From: an uncultured Caulobacterales bacterium
Lineage (GTDB): Bacteria; Pseudomonadota; Alphaproteobacteria; Caulobacterales; Maricaulaceae
DNA: 64,000 bases
NCBI GenBank assembly: GCA_947503715.1
Contig: CANNER010000001.1
Location: 930,001-994,000 of the forward strand
Direction of reading: 5' to 3'
Position 1 is the first letter of the stretch. Each line of letters opens with the position of its first letter. This document shows positions 55,982-64,000 of the stretch, piece after piece. The position numbers and the translations under genes are program-made. The notes under the pieces are model-generated. The model saw only the letters and a program-made list of their open reading frames with translations. It searched no databases and was not told the DNA's origin.

Positions 55982-56580
55982 GCCACGTCTCCATAGGCAA
56001 AGGTGTCCTGCCACGCCGGATCGTTTTTAAACGTCGTATGCCAGTCTGACAATTTCGGCGCGAGCTCTCGCCAGCCAATATGCGCGGCGCGATAATCCGC
56101 ATAATCCAGAGCGCAAATAATCGCCAAATTTCCATAGGTCCACGGCCCGCGAAGCCATTCGCAAATACGGTCCAGTGTCATAACGCTATTGCGGATAGAC
56201 GCTTCATGGCGCGCAATCATTTCGTCCCAGTGAAGCTCCACGGGTCGGACCGTCTCATATCGGTAGCTATAAATAGCATCAGATAGGCCGTCGCCCAAAG
56301 CGTGCTGCCAGAGCTGCAAGACACGGGGGTGACCCTCATTCGGCAGAAGCGGAATATCGCGTTGCGCATCCAGATATTCGCAAATAACCGGGCTATCGAA
56401 AAGGAACTGCCCTGGCTTCCATTCCAATGACGGAATTTTTCCGAGCGGATTATCACCCGCCTTATACCCATTTGCCCCGTCTTTTTCCGGCTGAACTTCG
56501 TCCAACTCTATCCCGGAAATCCGGGCGAGGATCATGACCTTGCGGGCATAGGGCGAATTGGGGTGACAGATCAATTTCAT
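55978..56580 (-). CDS. glutathione S-transferase family protein
   Basis: 200 residues from ATG 56580. The N-terminal thioredoxin-like domain starts KLICHPNSPYARKVMILA, continues with NPLGKIPSLEW and has the glutathione-binding turn DSPVICEYLD; the C-terminal helical domain contains ICALDYADYR. It conjugates or otherwise uses glutathione in the cytoplasm; the substrate cannot be inferred. The start lies just downstream of the terminator that ends the usher-like gene. Confidence 0.92.
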   Translation of the reverse strand: MKLICHPNSPYARKVMILARISGIELDEVQPEKDGANGYKAGDNPLGKIPSLEWKPGQFLFDSPVICEYLDAQRDIPLLPNEGHPRVLQLWQHALGDGLSDAIYSYRYETVRPVELHWDEMIARHEASIRNSVMTLDRICEWLRGPWTYGNLAIICALDYADYRAAHIGWRELAPKLSDWHTTFKNDPAWQDTFAYGDVA

Positions 56581-56605
56581 ACCCGCCGCATAGAGCAGGT
56601 TCACA

Positions 56606-56646
56606 TAAAAAAAAAGGCGGACCGTTGGAAATCCAACAGCCCGCCA
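56606..56646 (-). terminator. strong intrinsic terminator after the usher-like gene
   Basis: On the minus strand GGCGGGCTGTTGGA pairs imperfectly with TCCAACGGTCCGCC around a 3-base loop, and nine T (56615-56607) follow. It ends the transcript of the usher-like operon, 13 bp after the stop. It is just upstream of the GST start codon, so GST needs its own promoter nearby or partial read-through. Confidence 0.9.
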
Positions 56647-56658
56647 AGGTGGTGTGTT

Positions 56659-59600
56659 CTACAAGTCCCAGGGGGTGGGTGTGTCCTCGATGACAACTGT
56701 CCCCGTTCTGAATTTTGGTTTTTTGGGATCAATCTCCAGCTCGTAATCGACATCGACATCGCTCACCCGGCGGATGATGACATTCTCCCGCGCCATGAGA
56801 TCATCTTCAATCTGAAGCTCTACGGTGAAAGCTTCACTCGCCACGATTTTCGAGGCTTTGGACGGCATGACGTGAACTTTATACTGTCCCTGCGGCAGAT
56901 CATCGAAAGCATATTGTCCAAAACTCGTCGTGATGACCGTCTCTGTGATGTCGCCTGTTTCATCTTCAAGACGCAATTTTGCGCCCTCAATCCGCGACTC
57001 GCCGCGATCATAGACACCGTTGCGATTATCATCTTCGAAGGCAAAGCCGCGAATCTGACCGCGTTGGACTATGGGAAGTGGGATATCGGTGATCTGACCC
57101 TCTGAAATCGTGACACGCGTCTGGATATCTTCCGATAAATCATAACCAATGGGCAGGCTGCCCGCATCAATTTGCACTTCGTAGAGGCCTTCTTTCACGT
57201 TTTGAATTGTGAAGAAGCCGTCTGCCCCGGATCTCAACGCGAGAGCCGTGCCCTTCACGCGTACGATGGTGCGTGGAATGCCCGGTTCGCTCGGCTGACG
57301 GATGCCGTCGCGGTTACGATCAAGGAAGACCTGTCCTTTTAGGATACCGCGCCCATCTTCGGTCTTCTTTATCGCACGTTTGGCGTTGAAGTTAAAATTA
57401 CCGGAGAGTTGCAAACCAAGGCGGTGTTCACCGCGCAGGTCATTCCGGTAAGCCAAACCGAGAGACATATTCTTACCAATCGGCAATTTCCGCGCAGCAG
57501 ACACTGTCAGGAATTTATTGCTTTGGGCGCTACCGCGTGTCGATACGCTTTGCAGAATACCGAATGACGCGGTGACGCGGTTCTTCCGTCCAAAGACTTC
57601 GCCGGAATTAAGCGATGCATTCACACCAAATCGGCCTCGTAAATTCGACCCATCCCAAATCCCCGTCGCCGAAGGACCCACACTCAATGTCGACGCTTTT
57701 GGGAGGTCGAAGTTAAATGCCGTACGGTTCACATTCAGAACCGCGCTTTCGCGCGTCGGCGCATCGGATTGTTCAAACCGGTTATATTGCGCCCGGATCG
57801 TGTAATCATTGAATTGCTTATAGGCCTGCGCAGAGATGGAATTTCCCGTCGTGGTTTCAGACCCGACGTCGCGAACATCGCGAGTTGTTTCAAACACGCT
57901 GCCATTCACACTGACATTCACACCTGTTTCGCCGATAGACGTGCTCGCCCCGGCCGAGACTGCGGTCTGGTCAGCCGTCGTTATGCCAGATTTAAGGAAT
58001 CCTGTCTTCGTGTGACGAACAGAGACGGAGGCGGCAGGATTATTCAAGAACCCTGTTTCTCCGCGCGCAAAGAACCGTGCAGACGCACTGACAGAGACTT
58101 GATCGGAGCCTCGACGGCGGATGTCAGGCGGTGTTTCGAAATCTTCAAAATCTGCATCCGGATCAAGGATTTCCGCAATTTCGCGATCTTGTTGTTCCTG
58201 CTGTAAAGAGGTTCCAAGGAATTCCGCCCCTGAATAGGCAACACGGGAGTCGACTGAAAATGACTCACTGAGTTGATAGCGACCATCCGCATTGAGACGT
58301 AGATCAACCGTACTTTCGCGTAAGTCCCCGTCAAAAACACCTAAAGCACCGCCCGCATTCCATTGAAACTTATCATCTTTCTGACGGCCCAGCTTACCGG
58401 AAATCGCTTCCAGCACGACGCGTTGATCTGACGATAGCTCATTCCGCGTCGCGGCAAGGCCAGCCTCCCAACCATCCCGATCTGCATAACGCAAACCGGC
58501 GGCAAAGCCGCCAAATTCGTTGCGTGTCTGATCGGATGAAATGCGTTCCACTCCGGTTTGAGGGGCCCCGGCCGCAAAGGACCATCGTCCATTCTCCGTT
58601 TCTTTCTGTGCGGCAACTCCCACAATGCGGCGGGTTCCCACTGCGTCCAATTCCCTAAACCGCGCAGAATAATCACCGATAGACCCCGTTGCGCCGCTCG
58701 TATGGGCGAGATCGACGGAGAGCCAGCTGGGGCGCAACTCGTCCTCATTCGATGGTAGGTCCGGAAGTTCCAACCTTAAGCGTCCATTCACACGTCCGGC
58801 ATGGGCATCAAACTGCACCCGCGCGCCCGTATCGGGTGAGATTTGGAATTGCAGGGACTCCGGTGTGAAGGGCGTGTCTTTGGTCAGGTCATCCACGGAC
58901 GCCATTGGTGCAATAGCCCCCGTCAGACGTTCATCCAGGTCGACATTGATCCGGTCGGTACCCGCTTCCGCCTCAATAATGGTGCCTGTGAGGGCTTCGA
59001 CGGCAGAAACAGGCAGGAGGAGGTTGATCTGATCAATATAGGCGATGTCCTTTGACAGACCGACGGGTGTGCCGTTGACGCTAACCAATCCTGTCGAGAG
59101 ATTGAGCGACATGGTTACACTGTCCTGAACACGACGGATTTCAATAACAGTGCCGCCCTCCGTCAAATTGATCGTATTCCCAAGGGATTCCGCAATAGGA
59201 CGAATGGGTAGCAGGAGGACAGGTCCTACAGATTTAGGTTCAGGTTGAACCGCACCCAATGGAATACCTTCTACAAAAACATCAAAGCCCGTCGCGACAC
59301 GTAAACGCGGATCGAGTTTGAATTTGAACTCGTTACTGTCGGCGTCGAACTGTCCAATCGTGCCCGCCAGAACGGCAATCGCATTCGGTGTGAGAATGAA
59401 TTGCTCAGCCGTGACCTGACCGAAATGTTCAAGTTTCCCTAATGCCTTGCCATCCGCCTTGACGATGCCCGTCTCGGTGTAGAGTTCCATGACGACGCCG
59501 TCCTGGCTCCGGCGTACGATAAGGGCTTTGCTGACATCGTCATATTCGACGTCATTACCGTAATGGGCGAAAATCGGCATCGCATTGACATAGAGATTAC

Positions 59601-59877
59601 CATCCGACGTCCGGTGGACTTCCGTACTCTCCAATGTCTCGCCGTCCAGTTTGACGATGATAGAGCTGTCGACTTCCGCAATCAGCGTCGTGTTAACCGT
59701 GGGCAGGCTTTCAGGCTTTTCCTCAATAGGGACGTCTTTCGTCGCCTGTGGGAGGGAGACTTCCGCGACTTTTGCATCTTCGGCATGGGCGACCCCGCCA
59801 AACCACATCAGGAGGCACAGGATAAGCCCCTGAATAACATGGTTTTTAGAATTATTGTATGAAGATCGCCCTAACAC
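56659..59877 (-). CDS. usher-like outer-membrane protein with SdrD-type C-terminal repeats
   Basis: About 1072 residues from GTG 59877 (a longer frame to 59922 runs into the upstream gene). A signal peptide ends near GGVAHA. About 40-330 has two or three copper-amine-oxidase-N/stalk-like repeats (LYVNAMPIFAHYG, LLPIRPIAESLG, LLPVSAVEALTG). About 340-830 alternates hydrophobic strands and Gly/Asn/Ser turns as in a large beta-barrel. About 840-1030 has two SdrD-B-like domains with calcium-type loops (LDRNRDGI, EDDNRNGV). A barrel plus carboxypeptidase-like repeats suggests an usher-type or adhesin exporter; no classical PapC motif is plain. Confidence 0.7.
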   Translation of the reverse strand: MLGRSSYNNSKNHVIQGLILCLLMWFGGVAHAEDAKVAEVSLPQATKDVPIEEKPESLPTVNTTLIAEVDSSIIVKLDGETLESTEVHRTSDGNLYVNAMPIFAHYGNDVEYDDVSKALIVRRSQDGVVMELYTETGIVKADGKALGKLEHFGQVTAEQFILTPNAIAVLAGTIGQFDADSNEFKFKLDPRLRVATGFDVFVEGIPLGAVQPEPKSVGPVLLLPIRPIAESLGNTINLTEGGTVIEIRRVQDSVTMSLNLSTGLVSVNGTPVGLSKDIAYIDQINLLLPVSAVEALTGTIIEAEAGTDRINVDLDERLTGAIAPMASVDDLTKDTPFTPESLQFQISPDTGARVQFDAHAGRVNGRLRLELPDLPSNEDELRPSWLSVDLAHTSGATGSIGDYSARFRELDAVGTRRIVGVAAQKETENGRWSFAAGAPQTGVERISSDQTRNEFGGFAAGLRYADRDGWEAGLAATRNELSSDQRVVLEAISGKLGRQKDDKFQWNAGGALGVFDGDLRESTVDLRLNADGRYQLSESFSVDSRVAYSGAEFLGTSLQQEQQDREIAEILDPDADFEDFETPPDIRRRGSDQVSVSASARFFARGETGFLNNPAASVSVRHTKTGFLKSGITTADQTAVSAGASTSIGETGVNVSVNGSVFETTRDVRDVGSETTTGNSISAQAYKQFNDYTIRAQYNRFEQSDAPTRESAVLNVNRTAFNFDLPKASTLSVGPSATGIWDGSNLRGRFGVNASLNSGEVFGRKNRVTASFGILQSVSTRGSAQSNKFLTVSAARKLPIGKNMSLGLAYRNDLRGEHRLGLQLSGNFNFNAKRAIKKTEDGRGILKGQVFLDRNRDGIRQPSEPGIPRTIVRVKGTALALRSGADGFFTIQNVKEGLYEVQIDAGSLPIGYDLSEDIQTRVTISEGQITDIPLPIVQRGQIRGFAFEDDNRNGVYDRGESRIEGAKLRLEDETGDITETVITTSFGQYAFDDLPQGQYKVHVMPSKASKIVASEAFTVELQIEDDLMARENVIIRRVSDVDVDYELEIDPKKPKFRTGTVVIEDTPTPWDL

Positions 59878-60305
59878 TCCGGCAGCTCCGTACGGGCGTG
59901 GCAGTCGGGCAATTGGCTGCAAGCGTCGACGCGCTTAACAGGAACTGGCGACCATCCACTCCGAACGGAGCTGTAGACGGAAAGTGTGGGTGGGGTGGAC
60001 GCCAGGTCAAAGCGGAATTGCTGTCGCATTTCCATTTGGCGTGAACCCAAAGTGACGTCTTCGACGATAGGTCGGGACATCAGATTATTGAGCGGAGCAT
60101 CGGCGATCAGCGGCAGAGCCCGTCGGCATTCGCCAACGATCCACCACGCCATGTCCTTGTTTGGCTCGATGTAGAGAGACGTATCGCCCTCCAGAATTTC
60201 GAGCATGACCGCGTGCTGCGCCTCGTTTTTCGAGGTCGCCGCTAGGGCAGAGTTCCATCCAAAGATGAGACCCAGCCAGGATATGAGTATTAGCACTCGC
60301 ATCAC
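59871..60305 (-). CDS. small secreted protein upstream of the usher-like gene
   Basis: 144 residues: signal peptide (MRVLILISWLGLIFGWNSALA), then about 120 residues with four cysteines, three of them near the C terminus (DACSQLPDC, LPEC). The TAG overlaps the next gene's GTG by 7 bp, so they are co-translated. I recognise no family; a periplasmic partner, chaperone or subunit for the usher-like protein is inference. The 227-bp gap upstream is A+T-rich and should carry the promoter; I saw no clear CtrA or sigma site there. Confidence 0.7.
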   Translation of the reverse strand: MMRVLILISWLGLIFGWNSALAATSKNEAQHAVMLEILEGDTSLYIEPNKDMAWWIVGECRRALPLIADAPLNNLMSRPIVEDVTLGSRQMEMRQQFRFDLASTPPTLSVYSSVRSGWSPVPVKRVDACSQLPDCHARTELPEC

Positions 60306-60532
60306 AATCGGTCAGATATTACCATTCACACCATAAATCGCGGTCTTTGCCGCTTATTCGGAGAATATAGCGAAGGATGGTTTATGGGCGGTTTACCCTA
60401 AGGTAGTAAAACCATCTCGAAAGTCCACGATTCAAGCTCTAAAAGTTAACAAGCTGCAATTGACTCAACAATTTTATGAGCATTAAGCCCCGGAAGCCTA
60501 TCGGAAAAAAGTATAAACGATTTTACGAAGGG

Positions 60533-61834
60533 CTAAGCAAATAGGCGTTTTAGTAGTCCTCTTGGCAAGGTCGTCATGCCTTCTATCAATATTATATTTC
60601 CCGCAATATTTCGTGCATCCTCGGCTATGCCGAGTTCGCTCGGAATAGCCGATTTTGCAAATTTAAGATCAATATTAACACAATCACCGTCCTGCAGAGA
60701 GATAGGTACAGAATATCTCTGCACATCAGGGTCGAGCTCAATAGTTTTCACAAACTCACCATTAATCAAGATATCAACGGATTGTTTATCAATAAAATCA
60801 ATTGAATAGAACTGAAACCTAATCTCATTTACGGGAGTCGTCGCCATGACTCTCAAAGAAACATCCTTTGATACGATGCCGTCGGCATGAAAGCCTTTTA
60901 CAGGCCCAATCTGACGAAAACCGCCTCCAATTGGGGCGCGGAGAAGCTCTTTCATCTGATCAAGCTCCCGCCTGATCTCGTCTATATTCCCGTTCAACGC
61001 TTTTTCTTTTTGATAGAGGTTATACACCATCGTGCGAGCGCGCTCTGCGGCATCGCGATATTCATCTTTCGCAACCTTTGTTTTCAGTCCCAACTCACTC
61101 GATTGCGGAAATTCAGGGACATAAAATGTGCCGTGGCTTGGTACAACCTCCTCAGCAGGTCGCTCTTTGGTATACATATAGATTGCAAAGCTCTTGCGCG
61201 TTACACCCTCTGGAATTTTATCAGACACAGGCTTAAATCCATGCCAAGAAATCTCATTAGTTTCAAAGAGTACCATCCGGTTCTTCTTGGGTACAACAGT
61301 AAGAACTTCATCCGTATCAGGTTTCCAAGGGTTTGAGTGTAATTCTAAATTTCCGCCCCAGTCTTCCTGCCAGTCTTCGTTCAAATATATGATTGCATTA
61401 ATACGACGATGAACTTGCCCGACCTCTGGAATATCCAAGAGATTAAAATCGACATGAGGGTTCATTCCCTGCCCAGCAAGGTTGTTATGTGTTCCACCAC
61501 CATAATAACCAGGATCATAAAGAAGGCCTTTAATACCTGTAAGATCTTCCATGATCTTAATAAACGACTCTGATCCGATATAATTATCCAGACGCGCGTA
61601 AAATTCACTAATCTCGGAAACACAGCTGACAACGTGTTTTTTGCTGGCCTGACCATGTTCATTTATCATTGTGGATGGGTCAGGCTTCGGGAAATCAGCG
61701 AGCAGCCCCTCGACAACTTCATCCGTGAAGAAACCGTCCAGCACGAGATGTTTGAATGGCGACGCACTCACGAAACTATCGCGGAATCCATCTATACCAG
61801 ACAACACTTTTGAAGAGAGAAAATTTTTGTTCAT
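60533..61834 (-). CDS. 2-oxoglutarate/Fe(II)-dependent oxygenase with extra C-terminal domain
   Basis: 433 residues. The N-terminal half is a prolyl-4-hydroxylase-like double-stranded beta-helix: iron ligands H127 and D129 (NPHVDF) and H198 (ISWHGF), with the 2-oxoglutarate arginine near R213. The surrounding GGNLELHSNPW and LNEDWQEDWGGN fit 2OG-FeII_Oxy_3. A short basic coil (about 265-295) links to a C-terminal beta-rich domain of about 110 residues that I cannot name. The DNA is clearly more A+T-rich than its neighbours and stands alone, which suggests acquisition. Target substrate unknown. Confidence 0.85.
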   Translation of the reverse strand: MNKNFLSSKVLSGIDGFRDSFVSASPFKHLVLDGFFTDEVVEGLLADFPKPDPSTMINEHGQASKKHVVSCVSEISEFYARLDNYIGSESFIKIMEDLTGIKGLLYDPGYYGGGTHNNLAGQGMNPHVDFNLLDIPEVGQVHRRINAIIYLNEDWQEDWGGNLELHSNPWKPDTDEVLTVVPKKNRMVLFETNEISWHGFKPVSDKIPEGVTRKSFAIYMYTKERPAEEVVPSHGTFYVPEFPQSSELGLKTKVAKDEYRDAAERARTMVYNLYQKEKALNGNIDEIRRELDQMKELLRAPIGGGFRQIGPVKGFHADGIVSKDVSLRVMATTPVNEIRFQFYSIDFIDKQSVDILINGEFVKTIELDPDVQRYSVPISLQDGDCVNIDLKFAKSAIPSELGIAEDARNIAGNIILIEGMTTLPRGLLKRLFA

Positions 61835-61905
61835 GACTTATAATCCAACCCTATATCCGAATTCTGAATAGAAGGCCGACGAAAGAAATCAACAGGCGAA
61901 ATGAC

Positions 61906-63477
61906 CTATTCCCACTCAATGGTTCCCGGTGGCTTGGACGTTACATCATAGACCACACGGTTTACGCCGCGGACTTCATTGATAATCCGTGTCGCCGTTT
62001 CCCCGAGGAACTCATGCGAGTAAGGATAATAGTCTGCGGTCATGCCATCTGTAGACGTTACAGCTCGTAATGCGAGGACGAAGTCATAGGTGCGACTGTC
62101 GCCCATGACGCCCACAGTTTGCACAGGTAAAAGCACCGCGAAAGCCTGCCATATCTCATTGTAAAGACCATGTTTTCTAATCTGGTCAAGATAGACCGCG
62201 TCGGCTTCGCGCAAGATGTCCAGACGCGCTTTCGTAATCTCGCCGGGGCAGCGAATGGCGAGACCCGGTCCCGGAAACGGGTGCCTTTCGACGAAATCGG
62301 CATGCAGACCCAGCTCACGCCCTAGCGCCCTGACCTCGTCCTTGAACAATTCCCGCAATGGCTCAACAAGTTCCATATCCATCCGCTCGGGCAAACCGCC
62401 GACATTGTGATGGGATTTGATGGTGACAGACGGCCCACCGTCAAAACTCACAGACTCGATTACATCAGGATAAAGCGTGCCCTGTGCGAGGAATTTTGCG
62501 CCGCCAATGGCTTTGGCCTCGCGTTCAAAAATATCGATAAAGGTCCCACCGATGATCTTACGCTTACGTTCCGGATCGCTGACACCGTTCAACAAACTCA
62601 GGAACTCATCGCCTGCATCCACGTGAATGAGCTTGATTTGGTAGTGGTCGCGGAAGAGCTTTGTGACCTGCTCGCTCTCACCTTTGCGCATCATGCCCGT
62701 ATCGACGTAGACACAGGTCAGTTGGTCTCCAATGGCTTCATGGATCAGCACGGCCGCCACAGAGCTGTCTACGCCGCCTGAGAGGCCGCATATGACCTTT
62801 CCGTCACCGACTTGATCCTGAATGGCTTTGATCATCTCGTCCTTGAAGGACGCCATGCTCCAATCGCCCTTAAACCCAGCGATTGTGTGAGTGAAGTTGC
62901 GGAGCATGGTTGCGCCGTTGGGTGTGTGAACAACTTCCGGATGAAATTGAACACCGTAATATTTGCGCGTTTCATCCGCAATGGCCGCATAAGGCGCATT
63001 TGGTGAAACACCAATGATTTCAAACCCTTCGGGCAAGGCGCTAACGCGATCCCCGTGACTCATCCAGACTTCTTCGCGGTCTGACAAGCCGTTGAAAAGT
63101 GGGCTGGAACCGGACGTATCGACAAAAGCGCGGCCAAATTCCTGCTCGTCCGACGTTTCTACCGCCCCGCCAAGCTGCGCGCACATGGTCTGCTGCCCGT
63201 AACAGATGCCGAGGACGGGCACACCTTGTGACCAAACGGCATCATCCGCGCGAGGGGTACCCGTCCCCACGACCGAATTAGGTCCACCCGAAAGGATGAT
63301 CGCTTTGGGGTCGAAGGTTTTGATGAAATCCGCATCTACTTTATTGAAGGGATGCACTTCCGAATAAACACCACTTTCGCGCACACGACGCGCGATCAGC
63401 TTCGTCACCTGCGACCCAAAATCGACAATCAGCAGCTTTTCATGTGCGTTTACAATGTCTTCGTGCGTATCGTTCAA
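61906..63477 (-). CDS. guaA: GMP synthase (glutamine-hydrolysing)
   Basis: 523 residues from TTG 63477, overlapping the rsmB stop as TTGA; a longer frame to 63564 would extend far into rsmB and exceeds the usual length. The N-terminal glutamine amidotransferase has C92 in GICYGQQ and the His/Glu pair in FHPEV; the ATP pyrophosphatase loop is [10 protein letters not shown]; the C terminus ends [16 protein letters not shown]. It makes GMP from XMP. Confidence 0.97.
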   Translation of the reverse strand: MNDTHEDIVNAHEKLLIVDFGSQVTKLIARRVRESGVYSEVHPFNKVDADFIKTFDPKAIILSGGPNSVVGTGTPRADDAVWSQGVPVLGICYGQQTMCAQLGGAVETSDEQEFGRAFVDTSGSSPLFNGLSDREEVWMSHGDRVSALPEGFEIIGVSPNAPYAAIADETRKYYGVQFHPEVVHTPNGATMLRNFTHTIAGFKGDWSMASFKDEMIKAIQDQVGDGKVICGLSGGVDSSVAAVLIHEAIGDQLTCVYVDTGMMRKGESEQVTKLFRDHYQIKLIHVDAGDEFLSLLNGVSDPERKRKIIGGTFIDIFEREAKAIGGAKFLAQGTLYPDVIESVSFDGGPSVTIKSHHNVGGLPERMDMELVEPLRELFKDEVRALGRELGLHADFVERHPFPGPGLAIRCPGEITKARLDILREADAVYLDQIRKHGLYNEIWQAFAVLLPVQTVGVMGDSRTYDFVLALRAVTSTDGMTADYYPYSHEFLGETATRIINEVRGVNRVVYDVTSKPPGTIEWE

Positions 63478-64000
63478 GTCGTTCTCTCCATCACGGCAAA
63501 GAAAAAGCCGTCTGTATTCGTGGAAGCGGGGGTGAGCGTCAGGGTGCAGCCATCCGCCGACCAAGGCTTTGGCACGTCGACGCCGAAACGGTCTTCCCAG
63601 ACTTCGCCCGCAGATAGTAAAGCAAATTCAGGCGTCCGGTCGAGGAAGGAATATACCTGATGTTCATTTTCCGCAGCGAGCATGGAGCAGGTCACATAGA
63701 ACAGGTACCCGCCCGGTTTCACAAAATCCTTGGCATTATCCAGAACCTTCTTCTGCTCCGCGACGCGCTTGACAAGGGAGTCCTCGGATAGACGCCATTT
63801 CGCATCGGGTTTGCGCCGCCATGTGCCAACGCCCGTACAAGGGGCATCGACAAGGACGCGGTCCATATTGCCGCGCAGATTGTTGAGGCTCTTTTCCGGT
63901 GGCTGGACGACTTTGATGATGGACGCCCCAGCCCGCGCGGAGCGGTCATAGGTCGGTGCGAGGCGGCGCTTGTCAATATCGAAGGCGTAGACCGCGCCCT
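63474..64000 (-). CDS. rsmB: RsmB-family 16S rRNA m5C methyltransferase, 3' part
   Basis: The last 175 codons of a gene whose 5' end lies beyond the window's right edge; the open frame continues to base 64000 without a start. Visible motifs: AFDIDKRRL (SAM acidic loop), [19 protein letters not shown] (motif IV with the Pro-Cys), and the nucleophile region [15 protein letters not shown]. These match RsmB/NOL1-type cytosine-5 methyltransferases acting on 16S rRNA. The stop overlaps the guaA start. Confidence 0.9.
   Translation of the reverse strand, partial: GAVYAFDIDKRRLAPTYDRSARAGASIIKVVQPPEKSLNNLRGNMDRVLVDAPCTGVGTWRRKPDAKWRLSEDSLVKRVAEQKKVLDNAKDFVKPGGYLFYVTCSMLAAENEHQVYSFLDRTPEFALLSAGEVWEDRFGVDVPKPWSADGCTLTLTPASTNTDGFFFAVMERTT

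Noticed and set aside
60306..60532. Possible CtrA site in the gap upstream of the usher-like operon
   Set aside because: Only half sites (GTTAAC) are present; no TTAA-N7-TTAA spacing was found.
1..64000. tRNA, rRNA, CRISPR or prophage signals
   Set aside because: No T-loop/CCA-like tRNA patterns, rRNA stretches, regularly spaced repeats, integrase or phage structural genes were seen on reading both strands.

Overview
The window reads as chromosomal DNA of a marine, stalked/dimorphic-type alphaproteobacterium; Maricaulales/Hyphomonadales (Hyphomonadaceae or Robiginitomaculaceae) is my best guess. This is inference from gene order (rluD-rpoH; rpoZ-rsh-pyrE-pdxJ-acpS-lepB-rnc-era-recO-parC; an IscR-led suf operon; bcp next to a DUF455 ferritin-like gene), from a perfect CtrA-type site upstream of an M23 peptidase-bactofilin pair, and from an astaxanthin-type crtE/crtW/crtZ set. 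The region is gene-dense and almost entirely chromosomal core. I see no tRNA, rRNA, CRISPR array, prophage or intact insertion sequence. Many genes overlap by 1-20 bp, usually as ATGA or TGATG couplings, and TTG/GTG starts are common.

Layout. 0-8 kb: a small hypothetical gene, a two-TM coiled-coil protein with TipN-like topology, a GntP-type gluconate permease, rluD, the heat-shock sigma factor rpoH, and a PapD-like chaperone plus secreted protein pair. 7.8-17.2 kb (minus strand): a large iscR-suf operon (iscR, cysteine desulfurase, sufB, lipoprotein, ridA, cupin, TM protein, sufC, sufD, mini-TM protein, sufS, sufT-like, sufA, 4-TM protein), with a type-1 IscR box at 17306-17330. 17.4-27.1 kb: alpha/beta hydrolase, anmK, tyrS, a giant AsmA-like protein, bcp, a DUF455 protein, then the M23 peptidase-bactofilin operon.

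27.1-27.7 kb is the only gene-free stretch longer than 300 bp. It holds a terminator, a dispersed repeat and a dense run of compact hairpins that I cannot assign. 27.7-40.1 kb: parC, recO, era, rnc, lepB, acpS, pdxJ, pyrE, rsh, rpoZ and folK on the minus strand; an NYN-domain protein and a family 5 uracil-DNA glycosylase on the plus strand; then smpB and dapA on the minus strand from 39.6 to 41.0 kb. 41.1-45.5 kb: a soluble lytic transglycosylase and a FAN1-type nuclease fused to a DnaQ-type DEDDh exonuclease.

45.6-50.4 kb: crtE, a two-gene ABC-2 exporter, crtW, crtZ and aat in one tight run. 50.4-56.6 kb: an amidohydrolase pair (the second has lost its first metal-binding motif), a DEAD-box RNA helicase, a membrane-anchored alpha/beta hydrolase and a glutathione S-transferase. 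56.6-64 kb: a large usher-like outer-membrane protein with SdrD-type repeats and its small secreted neighbour, an A+T-rich 2-oxoglutarate oxygenase gene, guaA, and the 3' part of an rsmB gene cut by the window edge.

Most worth a second look: the FAN1-DnaQ fusion, the unknown membrane proteins stitched into the suf operon, the ABC exporter inside the carotenoid operon, the usher-like protein and the distant chaperone/subunit pair, the hairpin-rich gap at 27.4-27.7 kb, and the CtrA site at 25.3 kb.
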